From NCBI RefSeq assembly GCF_001411555.2, contig NC_049909.1, positions 16,602,623-16,666,622 of the forward strand: DNA of 64,000 nt, in the 5' to 3' direction. Below the pieces are notes generated by a model that searched no databases, had not been told where the DNA came from, and saw only the letters and a list, made by a program, of their open reading frames with translations. Source of the stretch: Juglans regia (taxonomy: Eukaryota > Streptophyta > Magnoliopsida > Fagales > Juglandaceae). Within the stretch, counting starts at the first letter, position 1. Every line of letters starts with the position of its first letter. This document shows, piece by piece, positions 1 through 13,812 of the stretch. Position numbers and translations under genes: made by a program.

Positions 1-3000
1 TATATATATATATAGCATTAGTGCATTTTGGTTACGAGATGTAAGCCAAATACATCCATGTGAACTTGGATAAACTCACAGAAGGAATATATTGTCAAGA
101 AAGTTAAAAAGTTTCATTGAAATATCATGCATGCATGCATGCATGCAATCTGCATTTCAACTCAAAGAAGTTTTTTGCTTCTGCAATTCAAAGTCTGAAA
201 ATGAATCATTCAAGCAATTTAATTGTATGCATTCAAACATGTCCGGCCAACTTATTCAAAACAGTCGCCAAATTAAATGTTCTACGTGCATGCAGCCGTA
301 GAATAAAAAGATTTCCAAATCTCACAAAGTCGTGAGTCAAACTGATGAAAAATGATTTTCCCCTCTCACTTTCTACAACTTTCTGGATTGGAAAAACAAT
401 AGTAAAGAACATCAAATTAAACATTTCATGTACTATTAAGGTGGTTTCGTCCAAATGAAGAAGGAATCATTTGTAATTATTATTTAATTCAAATGTGGTG
501 AATCGTGACCTTCACTGATATGAAAGGAATATTTTATTGTCCACCACACGTACATGACACCTCAAATACCCATAAATCCAACTGCTCTTTACAATATTCC
601 TAAAAATGTAAAATGTAAAATTAGGGTATTTTTTTTTTCTCCAAATTAAAAAATACAAGTATTTTTATTTTTATTTTTAATTAATTTTTTTGGGCCACAG
701 CAGGAAGTGAGTGTGACCTGCCCTTTTATGATACACCTTCCAAAGACAATGTGGCGTGATGGCCATGTGATCACAATCAGATTCCAGGAAATCAGAAAGT
801 CAGAAACAGTTGGGGGTGTTCTAGGTTTGTATAAATGAAATGAAATATTGATTAGATAGATATATTATTTATATATATATATATATATATGCTTATATTA
901 GGAAAATATCTCTTCTGTTCTTGACCTGTCCTATCAAGAAGAATGCCCCCAACTCTAATTATTTAATTTACTCACCTCATTTGGTCAGACTACTTATAAG
1001 TATTGCCATTTCTCTTTTCTTTTTCTTGATAATCCTACACCCCATAAAGTAAAATTGTTTTAGTTATCTTTTTTGTTTTTTGTTGACTTTGTTAGCGAAT
1101 GCCCACAAGGCATGTTTAAGGAGGATTAAATGCTTAATTTTCAGTATAAATTCCTATATTTTTTTAATAAATAAAAGTGTTATAACTATAAAGAGATCTT
1201 ACAAAAATAAATCTACAAATTGATATGATTTCGTAAGAAAAATTATATATATCTTTTATGAGATATGTTTATGGTTAAAGAATTTCTCAAAATTTTTTAA
1301 TGTTTTTGTTGAAAACTAGAGATCAATAATACCTCAAAGGAACAAATTATTGTTTGAACTCAAGGAGGCTGCCTTTTCAATGCCCTGAGAAACTCAGCTA
1401 CTTCATCTTGAAGATTCAACGAAATAATGTTTGTGGGTACTGAAAGATTTGCTTCCCTTTGAAAAGGGTTGTTGGCTGTAAGATAACAACAGCAGCAGCA
1501 GCAAAGTGGTACCATTGTTGCCATCACAGTCATAATTCAAACAGTATGTATGTATGTATGTACTAGTGGTTAGGCATGATCCGGCCACTTGCCTTGTCGC
1601 AGCCTGCCGTATTAAGTTCGTATGGACCATTCTCAAGAATCTCCCTCAGAACAATCTAATATATATATCTCATAAAAACTGTCTACTTGTCATAAATTTT
1701 TAAGCTAATTAGCACAATATATAATAGTAAACATGTTGGGGTGCATTCATTTTTTGGATGCGGTGGTCGACGGTTGATCTCATGGCTGGCTGGCTGGCCC
1801 CATGCGGAGACGTTTTCATAAGCGACAGTACTACGAGTTTTGGTTCAGATCAAAGAGACAAGTCATTTCTCTTAAACATGAGTGTCAGTCGACTGCCGAA
1901 CACCATTCCAACAAATTGGCACTATATTTTTAATTGCATTTTTTACAAGGCAATAGTTAAAAGCTAAAGGAAAATGCACACCTGAACTCATACATCATTC
2001 ATATCCAGGATATATATATATATATATATTATTGAATAAAAGAATTGGAGTTATTAGGGTTTAATTTGGAATAAAATATCTAGTTGGAATTGAGGATCAA
2101 CCAATTAAACCTTCCTAAATTGAATCTAGCTATCTGTTGACTGAATAATCAAGTAAAACAAACAAGCCTAGCTAGCCTTGCAAATTCCTCAATTCACATC
2201 ATCTTTAATAGATTGTAGAAAGTAAATTGAATTTCAAATCAAAATCTCCAAATCCTATTGCTTGAGAGAATTTCACTCTAAAGTTCAAATTAAGTTAACA
2301 ACTTACACTACATTTTCACTATAATGGATCATTATATGTGCCAAATGCTTGAATCTTAACTGCATTCAATACTTTCACATCTAAACATGTTTATTTCCAT
2401 TTTTAAAAAAAAATATATCTTTTTTTTTTCTTTTTTGTGGGCATTAAAAAAAAAAAAGTGTAAACCCCAAGAGGCAAGAAATCAGTATATCAAGTACTGA
2501 TTGAAGTGTAGCATTATAATTTATGTATATGATAACACCCACTAACATGCATGTCCGATTGCTTATTTGCAATTTTAGAGTGTGCACATCCCGCGCATTA
2601 GCCAAGAGCTTCATGACATATGACCCAATTCACTAAATGAAAAACCTAGATTTGAAACCCTCTACCCCCATTGTATCAAAAAAAATTTATTTTAAAAAAC
2701 CCCATGCACTACTTACCATAAATAAATCTAGAATTCACATAAAATTCTAAAACTGCATCTAACATGATTCTTTTAGCTCTAAGAATATATCTATGGCAAT
2801 TTGACATTGTTCTCAATTATACGGTTTATGGATGATAAAAATCTGAAAAACTATTCCCAGATCATTTATTGCAGAAAATGTGCACACTGGAAACACCCGG
2901 TAAAAAAGTATATATGAGGACAAAGTAATTATAAAATAAAAGAATTTCTAATATGAATTAAACTTCAAATAAAAAGAGCAAAAAACAAGGCCACTACCCA

Positions 3001-3201
3001 CGTGGCACATGTACATTAGGGATTTCCACTCCAAGAGAGGGAAAATTAACAATAAAAAAAAAAAAGAACATAATGTAATTCTTATTATACTCAATATTAT
3101 TTGATTTTTTTCTTTGTTTTGATAGGAAAAAAAAAAAACTGGCATTCATCTGGTCGGGCCTCTTACCGGGCCATGGCTATTGACAATTGGGCTCGGGCCC
3201 A
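1..3201. other. AT-rich intergenic DNA, no gene seen
   Basis: The reading frames here are short and low in complexity, and none resembles a known family. Small features are a GCAT run near 126-147, (AT)n tracts near 868-890 and 2010-2029, and a weak copy of the palindromic family described at 7268 (about 1172-1300). The last few hundred bases probably include the 3' UTR of the minus-strand RING gene that ends at 3202, but I cannot place its polyadenylation site. Confidence 0.6.
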
Positions 3202-4497
3202 TTAAGAAAGGTAAACTTCAATGCTGGAACTTCTCAAGGTGAGACAAAGAGGGCAGGCTTGAGCCACTTGGTCACACTCTGTACAGATGCACATATGCCG
3301 GCACGGCAACAGAACTACCGAGGCGACACGTTTCCGACACGCTTTACATCTCGGTCCCGATACGACGACACGGTCCGGGTCGATGTACGCCGACCCGGCG
3401 TCTTCGACGTAATTGCCCTCTGTGCCACCCACGGCGCACCCCAGCGAGTCCTCCATCCTCCTGCTATCCCGTGCGGGTGATGCACCTCCTCCTCCGCCGC
3501 TTACTATGGCCTTCTGGAGCTGTGCCTGGAGAGTCGCGGCCGTGACCTCCTGGGCCTGGGCCTTGGCCTGCCAAACCTGCGCCTCCACGCTAAGTTGCGC
3601 CGCGCGTGCCTCCAGCTCGTTGTTCCTACGTGTGGCCTTTTCCACCTCCGTCTCCTTCTCCAGTAGCCTCCGGGCTACCGAGCCCTCCGCTGCGGCCAGC
3701 AGCGTACGATAATGCCTCTGCCTCTTCTCTGCTAATGTGCGCCGCAGTTGCTCTCCCTGTGAGCCCGTCGACAAAAAGGGAAAAAAGTAGCTTTTAGAAT
3801 TCCGTGAAAAATCACAAAAGATGAAAGCAAACCATAAAAATATTAGAAAACCCATTTAAGCGAAGAGAGAAATAAATACCTGGGCTTGAAGGAATTGCTC
3901 GATTTCGTCTATCTGTTGTTTGATTTGGGCTGCAACGTCTTCTGCTATTAGAGATAAGAAAGGAGATGATGAGTGGCAAACGTTTTGTTGCTGTTGTTGT
4001 AATTGTTGTCGCTGGTGTTGTTGTTGCTGTCTTTGTTCTCCAAAGGATAAACGGAGTCCGGTGGAGACGACATTTGGCTGTTGGATGTTGTTGTTGTTGT
4101 TGTGGAGCTGAGAGACGTCTATAAGCTGAGAAGGTTGAGATTGCAAAGAGAACATTGGATTGATATGAGGTGATGAGGAGACCCCAGTACTTTGTGCAAC
4201 TTCTCTTGCTCTCTTGCGCGGATTATTATTAGCCCCCACTGTGATTCAAGCACAAAGATAGCACATTTCATGAGGTACATGCTAAACAAATTAATCGGAA
4301 AATCGAATTTTGTTCAATAGCATAGGAGCGAAGCTCAATTGGGCAGGCGATATTTTTTACTAAAAAAAAAGTCTTACCTCCATTGTTGATGAGTAACATG
4401 TGGGATTGATCAAGAAACCCTCCTGGTTGTGTCTGTAATGAATAATCATGTCCCTCTTTTCCGTTTCTACAATAAGGCAATGAAAACAGAGGGTTAG

Positions 4498-4535
<38 letters not shown>

Positions 4536-4587
4536 CAAACCTGTTTAGGAGGAGAACATTAGAAGGGTATTGAGCCTGGACGGCCAT
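3202..4587 (-). CDS. BOI/BRG-type RING E3 ubiquitin ligase, complete, 4 exons
   Basis: Seen: coding exons at 4587-4541, 4466-4378, 4238-3880 and 3756-3202, each bounded by GT/AG with matching phases, give 349 residues. The N-terminus starts MAVQAQYPSNVLLLNRNG. Exon 3 carries a run of Asn and a Gln-rich stretch, then a helix rich in Ile, Gln and Glu. Exon 4 starts with the conserved EKRQRHYRTLL segment and a long Ala/Glu/Gln coiled coil. The protein ends with a C3HC4 RING: CKAC, then CRHMCIC, then CPLC, and a short hydrophobic tail. Known: the BOI and BOI-related (BRG) family are plant RING E3 ligases that limit cell death and stress responses and interact with DELLA proteins. Family members are near 300-350 residues and share this start and the C-terminal RING. 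Inference: a nuclear or cytosolic E3 ligase with intact zinc ligands. The family call is secure; which member it is, is not. Confidence 0.93.
4499..4535. repeat. (GA)n microsatellite filling half of BRG intron 1
   Basis: About 17 GA units lie inside the 74-bp first intron (4467-4540) of the RING gene. On the coding strand this is a CT tract just after the donor. The tract makes up about half of the intron. Confidence 0.9.
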
Positions 4588-4854
4588 TATAGATGAATAG
4601 AGAATGAACGATATTGAATGCTAGATAAGGTGAAGAGCCAAATGGGATAGGAAGGGATGGGATATGTATGAATAAGAGGAAGCCAAGGGATATATGAGGA
4701 GAGGATATCAAGAGGAAGTACGGAGCAATGTGAAGGGCCAAGCAATAAACACTAGCACATAACAAGCATGATAGAGAAGGAAGATGCTTCACCTAAAGCC
4801 AAGGCGGACTCTTCAATGGGAGAATTTGGAAGAAAAAGAAAAAACTTGGGAAAG

Positions 4855-4886
<32 letters not shown>

Positions 4887-5577
4887 GGGAATCAAAATGA
4901 ATATAAGATGGAAATTATGTCTGTTGAGAGGCCACCACCAACATCAATACCACCATCCTTACACTTCTTCTCATCTCTCTCTCTCTCTCTCTTTCTCTGT
5001 TGCGCTTTGTTTTCACCTACTTTTCTTTCTCTAATGTTTGCCTTGTTTTGCAGTATATGATTTTGTAGGATTAATATGTGTATATGTTCCTATATATCTA
5101 TATATATATGACACACACACAGAGAGGGGGAGAGAGAGAGAGAGAGAGTAAAGAGAGACGGAGAATAGGGTAGAGGAAGAGATAGATGCGAGTGAAACGA
5201 ATCAGTCCAAGAGAGAGACACCTTATTCGGCTCTTTTTCTTTCTGTTTGCTTTCTTTCTTTAGCTTTGCTTCTTCTTCTCCTCCTTCGCGTGGGGTTGGC
5301 TTTTCTTGATGACCAGTACTCGTGTTCGCTATCACCAATACCAATATTATTTGCTTCTAGATTATTTATTCATTTATTTAAGAAAATCCCACAAATACTA
5401 TTTATATTTTTTCCAAAAAAAAAAAAACCCAGCCGATCGTGGTTTGTAAAATAATAATAATAATAATAATAATAATGGAGAGAGAGAGAATAGAAAATAG
5501 GGGGGATGATTCGTGAATAGTTTTGTGTTGGATGTTGCCAATGCTGAGCGAGCAAGCGTCTTGGTCTCTGTCTTTTT
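4588..5577 (-). promoter_or_regulatory. 5' flank of the BRG gene with GA/CT tracts
   Basis: The kilobase upstream of the start codon holds purine or pyrimidine dinucleotide runs at 4862-4887 (GA), 4974-4992 (CT) and 5121-5149 (GA), plus an (AAT)n-like run near 5450-5475. GA repeats are known targets of plant BBR/BPC factors, so a regulatory role is plausible but unproven. I could not pin down a TATA box or a transcription start. Confidence 0.45.
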
Positions 5578-5752
5578 AGAGTAATTTTACATACAATTAT
5601 GAAGCGTGTAATTGTTGCGTAATCGTTTTGAAAAAGAATGGAATCTATTATTAAAAAATTAATTTTTTTTATGTAGATCTCATATTTTATTTATTTTTTT
5701 TAAAATGATTACGCGACGGTTACGCAATTTACAATTGTAAATATATTTTTTC
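5578..5752. repeat. Palindromic MITE, family P copy 1
   Basis: The left half reads gcgtaatcgttttgaaaa and the right half reads ttaaaatgattacgcgacgg, its approximate reverse complement, around an AT-rich centre with aaaaaattaatttttt. Related copies lie near 10186, 17640 and 45852. No protein is encoded. Confidence 0.6.
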
Positions 5753-8700
5753 ACTTTTTTTATATGTCCCATGCGAGTACGCGGTCTCTTGCCAGGCCAG
5801 CTTTGAGCCTTTGCCCATGCCTCTCTCGCCCTCTCTCCCTCGTATTCCGCAGACTCATATAATTAATTCCATACCAAAAAAAAAAAAGAGGAAGAAGAAA
5901 ATTTCATGGTCAGGATATTCAGAGGTCGTCTACGACTGTAAGGGTTTATCCCAAGATTTCATAAAAAATATACTTTACAATCTTCAAATTCAAATTATCT
6001 GGAGCTTTATATTTGCTCCTCAAACTATTGAAATTCACACTTGTACCCTTAACTTATCAAAAATTAACATTTTGTACCCTCTATTTTAATCTAGAATTTT
6101 GTTACTCATCATTCTCGCATACTATATTTTTTTTTTTATTTGTTTTATTCTTCATAAATTAATTGATTTTTTCTATTCTTTATCCATACACTACATATTC
6201 AATAAGAGAAAAAAAAAATTATATATGTGTGGTAAGAAAATAATAAATAAATTTTTTCTTTAATATGGTCGTTAATTTTGTTTCATGTTGTCTATTTTTC
6301 ATTCATCTCAATCGCTATAATTGAATTATGACGATCCAAAACATTAGTTTATGTTAATTTGAGTGTGTAATGTGTCATTTTTTATATTTATTTGGTGCGT
6401 ATTTTGTCTTCCTACATATATGCCAATTGAAAATGAGAACAGATATTTAAAAAAAAAAAATTGGGATGGAATATTATTGTATAATTTTTATTTTTAATTT
6501 GTTACTAAAAATATGCTCTATTTGAAAAAAAAAAAAGAAGAAGAAGAGAGAGATGTATATCGCCAGGTTATGCGCAAAATCATCTTTCCATATCTCCATA
6601 TTGTTCTCATATTTGTTAAATCATGTGGAGAACAAGATTTTGACTTTTACTTGGTTTTGAAGATTCAAACCAACAGCTATATATATATATATATATATAT
6701 ATATGCTTCCTTTTATTTATGTTTCTTATCTTAGAAAACAAAAGAACAGATCACCCTATAACTCCAACCTAATTGCGTGGTTGTTGGCTGAGTTCTCTCT
6801 TTTTTCCTTTTTATGAAGTTATGTTTTTTTTTTTTTTTTAATATCAATATTTCATCTTTGATTTTGTCAAAATATAAACGTAGTTCTTTTAACCTTTCGT
6901 CGCGGGAGACGAATGAAATAATATTTTTTAGGAATTTTCTATCGCTATTTTTGTAATAATTGTAACGAGATTTTTGTTGAGAAAAAAAAGTATAGGAATT
7001 TACATGCCAACATTTATAATGGGTCTTAATTATAGCTAGACTCCGGCTATATTAAGGATATAGAGATGATATTAGTTATAAGGTAATTACATTTTCTTGG
7101 TCATCAATACATGGCATGTCTACGTTTTCATCTCATCTTAGCCGTGTTAATTGGGTTAATTGGTGGATCTGTCTAACAGAATCTCTAGAAATTATGCTTG
7201 CCCTTTTCTAGAGCGGGTTTCTATAGGGCAATTCAAGATGGTTTATAGTCTTCTAAACTATTTAATCAAGAGAAGTATTACAGTTACAAATAAATTTATG
7301 ATAGATGTAAACATATTAACTAACATGAGTCTATATGATATATTAGATCTATCTTTGTAATAAAAATAACTTTACAATCTGACATACTGTATTAATCGAT
7401 ATTAATTTGTGTGTTTACTTTTACAAGATTTGTTATAGCTAAAACATTTATCTTTAGTCAATCACCTTTGTAGATGCCATTTTTTTTTTTTTGTATTTGC
7501 TCGATCAAGAAAACCCAAGTAGTAGGAACCATCCTTTTTGTTGCTATTATTTATATTATATGATTTGCTCTTATTAGATGAATATCATCCAAAAATTCAA
7601 AGGTTTTTCAAGAGTACTAAAACCAAGGTTTTGAATGCCAGTGTCGTACTGGCCGGTATTTACCGTATCGGAACAGCAATCGGCACAGGAAGATAGATGT
7701 TTCGTATCGGATCAAATATCGGTCATTTCAGTGCATTTTGGTTAATATTGGCCGATTTTTAGTGTAATGGCCGAAATTTTGTAATTTTTTTTATTTTCAA
7801 TATATTTTCATAATTTTCACTTCAATTCTTACATTTGAAGACTATTTTCTTAACTTTTTTAATCCAATTTTCTCGATGACTGAAAATTAAATCCCTACTC
7901 TTCTTTTTGTGATGAAGATGAGTGATTTTTTTTTTTAATAGTTGAATTGAGAACTTAAAAGTATCATTAAATTTAAGACTTGCATTGATGTTATTTTAAA
8001 ATATAATTTATACACATAATTAATTTATCTATATATAAACTATCACAAAATAATACTAATATTAAAATATTTCATTCAAATACCTTAATTCGAAACGAGA
8101 TTCAAAATTTTGACTAAAAACTGCCTAGTAATGAAGTGGCTATTAATTTAATTAAAAAGGAAAAAAAATGGCAATTTCAAGACTTCTACCAAAGAGCTGT
8201 TTTTCTAGACCATATGTGAATGCTAGAAGACGTACGACACCTAGCAACGCAAAGTTGTAGAATTACTACGTACCAAGAAAATGTTTTCCGGATTCATAAA
8301 AGCAAGCACTTTGTGGTCCAACGTCCATTATTATGACAATGTGCTCATACATCAAAAGGAAAACCAATTGGTTGGAGATTTACAATTACAAAAAAGTTTC
8401 CATTTTGCAAATAATGGTATTAATTATAACAAAGTATACAACTTTCAGTACGAAAATATTTAAAAATAAGTTGAAGAATGATGAGAATGCCACCTAAATT
8501 TTGAAGCGAGAAGACGGGAGGCATCGGAGCTCCGTCATCATCGTTAAAGGATGTCGAAGAGGATTTTTTACAATAAAATTTTGTGTGGAGGGTTGAATTT
8601 TTCATTTATTTAAAAATAGCATCTTGATATTACAAAATTTGTAAGCAAAAATGGAAGAGTCTCAAGTGAAAAAGTTAAAGAGTTGTGTATTGATGAATGG

Positions 8701-8885
8701 TGTGATCATCCCCAAAACCAAGAAGGATCTTCAAACTTTAGTTAATGGAGTAGCAAAACAAAAGAAAGAGGAGGCCATCTACCCAAAAAAAATAAAAATA
8801 AAAATCGAAAAAGCAGAAGTATTGTGAAAAAGAGTGCTTGAATTTGGCATCACGCATTTTGTCTTTGCTTAAGGTCCCACTTTAG

Positions 8886-8888
<3 letters not shown>
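5753..8888. other. AT-rich intergenic DNA, no gene seen
   Basis: No coding frame is supported. The stretch holds an (AT)n tract near 6679-6704 and a palindromic repeat at 7268-7465. A diverged patch at about 7625-7790 is rich in CCGG/CGGTA words (ggccggtatttaccgtatcgg) and resembles similar patches near 51020 and 52890, probably a decayed DNA transposon. Confidence 0.5.
7268..7465. repeat. Long imperfect palindrome, family B
   Basis: The two arms resemble ataaaaataaatttacaaa and its inverse around a centre like gatatattagatctactttataataaaaataac. Other copies are at 13615, 14365, 16939, 24107, 24650, 40290, 40568, 44005 and 44277. It has no coding capacity and is best read as a foldback MITE. 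Confidence 0.55.

Positions 8889-8917
<29 letters not shown>
8889..8917. repeat. (CT)n microsatellite
   Basis: About 14 CT units in a pyrimidine-rich stretch that continues to about 9050. No gene follows that I can recognise. Confidence 0.85.
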
Positions 8918-8919
<2 letters not shown>

Positions 8920-9149
8920 AGTAATATAACCTGAACGGCAGACACGATTCTCTCTTTCCCAACACACGACTAAAAACCCTTTGTTTTCTTCTCCCTCTAA
9001 ATTAAGACAGCATTTCCCATCCATTTTAATCTCTCTCTCTCTGTGTTTGATTGTTTCGTGGGTTTTTTGTTTTATTTAGAACATAATTTTTATGCTCAAT
9101 TTAATTTGATATATAGTTAATAAAATAGAGAGAATCAAATTGTCTAATA

Positions 9150-9360
9150 TTTTTTCTTAAATAATGCTATTATGTCGTCTCATTTTACTCTATCATTTTG
9201 ACCGCTCATATATTTAATTTTTTTTATACTCGTTTTTTTTACTTACTTTCTAAGAAAGTAATTATTAGTGTATTGATATTTTTTTAAAATGTTTAAAAAT
9301 ATTAAAAAAATATGAATAAAAAAATTAAAAAAATAAATTTTGCCCAAGAGTCACGCCCAA
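9150..9360. repeat. Probable degraded member of MITE family M9
   Basis: It shares the internal AT-rich core of the family (…aagaaagtaattattagtgtattgatatttttttaaa…) and starts near aataatgctattatgtcg, similar to the family's termini. A target duplication is not evident, so the ends are approximate. Confidence 0.4.
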
Positions 9361-10185
9361 TTGTCCCTGTTGGGAGGCAACCTAGCTTGCACTCTTTTTT
9401 CCTTTTACCTGCATGCACGGTCTATATGCATTCTGCAGATGCATGCATGTATCAAACCCTTATTATTCCACATTATTCTATAGTTTTTTGTTTATAAGAG
9501 CAGGAAAAAAAAAAAAAAACCCAACATGCTGACCATTATATGGTGGAATTTGTACATGATGATCAATCAGTGTTTTAAAAATCCAGATTGAATTGGTTGG
9601 CCTCATGCTTATAAGTTCTACTAGCACGTGGAAATATATAATATAACTTTTTAAAAAAAAGTTTTGATATATATATAATTATTATGGAGTAAATTAATAA
9701 TATGGGTTAAAAGTGAAACCCACATGTTGGTGTAAATAATGACATGCACACAAATATATTTATATTTTATTATTTAAGTCAAAGAAAATTGGCCAAGTCA
9801 ACTGGCCGGGTCATGTTCTTTTTTTTTTTTTTTCCCGCAATATTCTAATGTTAGATTTAATTAGCACCAGATAAAAATACATGAGTGGGAATAGATTTTC
9901 AGATACAGTTATTCTATAATTTCTATGATTAATGGTTTGATCCTTATAAACCCTTCGATCAATCTTGAATTCTCCTTTAATTTTATCTCTTGAGAGTTAA
10001 GTAAACTCGTGCTTCGGGCTTCGACCACATCAAATTAGCCCCAAAAGCAGAACTCAGAAATTCGCTCCATCTTATAAAAAAAAAAAAAAACTTTATGCAT
10101 AGAGTAAATACTTGTAATTTGTTTTGAAATTTGCTATTTATAAATCAGTAAGACCCTTTAAAATTATAAAAAGATTTAAATATGA

Positions 10186-10360
10186 AGAGAAATGGTATTT
10201 TCAGTCGTGAAGTGCACATGCGTCACGCAATCCTTTTAAAAAAGTAAGTAAATACAGGACCTACATTAAAAAAATTAATTTTTTAATAATGAACTCTACT
10301 CTTTTTCAAAACGATTGTACTCCGCTTATGCATTCCACAGCTGAATATAACATTACTCAA
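10186..10360. repeat. Palindromic MITE, family P copy 2 (diverged)
   Basis: Contains gcgtcacgcaatccttttaaaa, then aaaaaaattaattttttaataatgaactctactc, then ttcaaaacgattgtac, in the same order as the copy at 5578 but more diverged. Confidence 0.45.
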
Positions 10361-11459
10361 ATATGAATATTTTTTATAGTAATTGATGTGTTATGGTTCA
10401 TGTCATGTCAATAAAGGAGTTTAAACATATATATTTTTTTAATTTCTTCGATATTTTGAGAGATTGATTTAAATTCTTCTAGATTTTTTTTTCCTAGACA
10501 AATGCATATATGACCAATTTAGTCCATAATCATTTGTTTTTATTTTTTGTATAAAGTTTTCCACACCAACTTTACTTGAGAAATTTCTTTGAACCTAATC
10601 CAACCATTCTTCCCCCCCACCCATTTCCATGACCCACACACTCCTCCCAAAACTACTTTTTTTATTGCCCAAGTATTAATTCCCCTCCTTCACTTTCCTT
10701 TTTTTTTTCGTAGTCTCTCTTTCTTTAGGGTTAAGTTTCTTGGACTTTTGTTTTCATTGGCGTTGCACTATCCTCATTAATTCAGCTCCTCCACCACACG
10801 GTTTACCCACTACTACCAATGCTAGCTAGCTCTTTATTCCAAACCAAAACCACTCCTAACCATCCTAATCACAACCTCACATGATATTGTGTGTAGCAAC
10901 CTTGAATATTATTAAAAAAAATATATCTTGTATACTGATGCGACATATATATATATATTTTCAGTGATTTCAGAAAATTATTATTGAATAAAAAATTATT
11001 TAAAATTACGATCGGTTGATGTGATTGAAGACGATATAATTTAAGACGAGAAATTAATAAATAGAATAGGAAGCCGGACCACACATTTATTTATGAAATG
11101 TGAGGGGAGAGATTAGAGAACGATGTCAAGTGTAAACACACAAAAACACCTAATATTTGACAAGGCACACATGATCGATCCTGTTGAATCTTGACAACCT
11201 TAGAGGCTGCCAACAGCCATGCACCCAATCCGCCGCAACAGTAGTTGAAGATCATGGGATTAACTTATCATGATCATTGGAAGGAAAAAAAAAAAAGAAA
11301 CTTATCATGATCATGACTTGAAAAATCTCCATCTGCCTTTCTTTTTTCCAAACTTTCTGCAAATTGATTTGGTCCACTAGATTCGTTTCTGTCATTTAAT
11401 GTCGGCATAAACTCTATAATCCCTACCAAATTGAAAGTAGTAGTTACGGCAAAAGAATT

Positions 11460-12296
11460 TTCAGTTCGAACCGAAAAAACCGACCGACCGGCCGATCGAA
11501 AATGTGTGTAGTCTGTTCGGTCCACTATTTGTGGGATCGAAGGGATTCGGTCCGGTCTCGAGATCTGTAATTTTTGAACCGAACTAGACCGAAACTAACC
11601 GAATTAGTATATATGTTTTTTTAAAATATTTATATATATAATATATTTTTTTATATAGTAATTGTATAAGTTAATTATATAATTTTTATCTAATCTATTA
11701 TCATTAACCATATAAAATATTAAATAATATATGCTATCAATTAATAATGTATCATAAATTATATGATAATATATGTAGATACATAATACATTTATACATA
11801 CTCTACTATTTACAATTAACTAAAGTAATTAGGTAATTTTTTTAAAAAAAAACCTAAGTGCAAGTAAGCATGAATAATCTATGTACAATAAAATTATTTG
11901 ATATTTATTAACTATATATAAGATGTACAACATTATTAATACTTATACACAATAAAGATCAATGAAGTCTAAGTTAGTAATTAGTAATAATTATCAACAT
12001 CATAAACATAATTATAATTAAATATTTTTTAATGAGTTAATTGTATAATCTACATTAATAATTCACTTAATTTTAATAATTTTAATATGTTTTTATTAAT
12101 TTATTTACAACACAAAAAAGATGAAATAAAATAACAGGATCAGACCGACCAGACCGATAGCTATTGATCCAATCCGATCCTTATGAGAGTTCGATCCTGT
12201 CTAGAAGAAAAATCATGAACCGAAGGAGTTCGATCCGGTCCCAAAAATCCCCTCTAGACCAACGGGAGTGGACCGAATTGGCAAATTCACCCCTAG
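11460..12296. mobile_element. Degraded hAT-like non-autonomous element
   Basis: A patch with many CCGACC/CGGTCC words (cgaaccgaaaaaaccgaccg at one side; cgatccggtcccaaaaatcc at the other) encloses about 600 bp of AT-rich DNA. The right end reads gcaaattcacccctag, matching the TAGGGGTGAA-type terminus common in plant hAT MITEs. I could not find the matching left terminus, so the element is probably truncated there. Confidence 0.45.
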
Positions 12297-13614
12297 TGTA
12301 GTGGAATGCATATGTGGGGATGATCTAGGAAAAAAGTTGATACTTTTAAACATATTCGCGTTTACTGCTCAATAATTTAGAACTTTCTAATAGTTCTATT
12401 TTTTAGCTTTTCCTTTCAAAAGATAAAGCTACGAAGCTCTTTAATATATAAGAAATGTTATTATGATCCCTAGTCATTCACTTTGTCACTTGATGTGGCA
12501 TTATAGCGTCGTGTCACGTGGCTAACTTGTTAAAAAAAATTAAAAACACAAATATAAAAAAATAGATAAAATCTAGAGTTTTAGTCTCATTCTTTATATT
12601 ACATTGTGGTGCAATGAGCTATATAAATTAGACCGCATAATATCATTACGATATATATATATATGTATATATAATAAGTTCATAATATTTACATAATTCA
12701 TAATTTTATTTAATATTATTTATAAATTTATAGTACGTATTTTTGACAATTTAAAATAATGTGAGATACAATTAAAAAATATATATATCTCACCATTTTT
12801 ATTAAAAAAATAACTATTTTTATTAAAAGTAAATCTCAGATTTGATTATCCCCTCTTTAAACTGTACAAATTAATTTCAAACTGAAAAACCATTTACTTT
12901 GTGTTCCACCCACTTCATTGATGTCATCGTGGATCTCTTGGACATGATTTAACGTGCACATGGTCGTGCTACTGCAAGTCAGAGAGACCCCTGAATTTGT
13001 AGCCAAATCAATTTCATGAATTTTTGCTATTTTATGAATTTTTGCACTTGTTTTTCATTAATCTTTAAAGAAAGATCCAAAAAAACGAATATTCTTGGGA
13101 GAAAAAAACAATCAATAAATAGCTATGAATGACTCAACCAAGTGAACGACACGACACCAAATCAATAAGAACTCATCACGGATCCACCTCGAAATTGTGC
13201 ACCATATATATATATATATATATATATAATAATCGAGACTAAAATAATCTTCTTCTTTTTTTTTTTAATTTTTGAATTAAGAAGAGTAATGATATATGTG
13301 TTGAGGTAGAGTTTTATTTATTTATTTATTTATGAGAAGTGTCAGTGAGAGGGACAGGAGGAGGAAGAGGAGGAGGGTGGGTGTGGGTGGTGCTATAATT
13401 TAGGAGGGAAAGGGAAAGGGAAAGGGAGGTTGGTACTTTAGTCACAGATTCTGACCATCATAATGCATGTCAGTCACTCACAAGAAGCACAGATTCCACC
13501 AAAATAAGACTGAAAGCCTCGCCAGGATAAAGTTGAAGCACCATCAGAAGGTGCGAGAGCTTTCTTTCTTTCTTCTTGTTGCAAAATTATTTTAGCTCAT
13601 TGCACCTTAAAAAT

Positions 13615-13812
13615 AAAAAAAATATTATAATCATAATTATATAAAAATAAATTTATAAATTATTATATCTTGTAGAGAAATATCATATTATAGAATTATT
13701 TTTATTATAAAATATATCAATCGAATTATATAAAATCATGTCAATTTATAAATTCATTTGTAGACTTTTAATAAAATAAAAAATCTTTCATCTTTGTAGT
13801 TAAGAAAAAATC
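13615..13812. repeat. Family B palindrome
   Basis: Arms near 13630-13660 and 13730-13770 share the ataaaaataaatttataaa word and its inverse. This copy is diverged. Confidence 0.45.

Noticed and set aside
3187..3797. Several plus-strand open frames opposite the RING gene
   Set aside because: They are antisense to exon 4 of the RING gene. The minus strand has a recognised protein with splice sites, and the plus frames have none.
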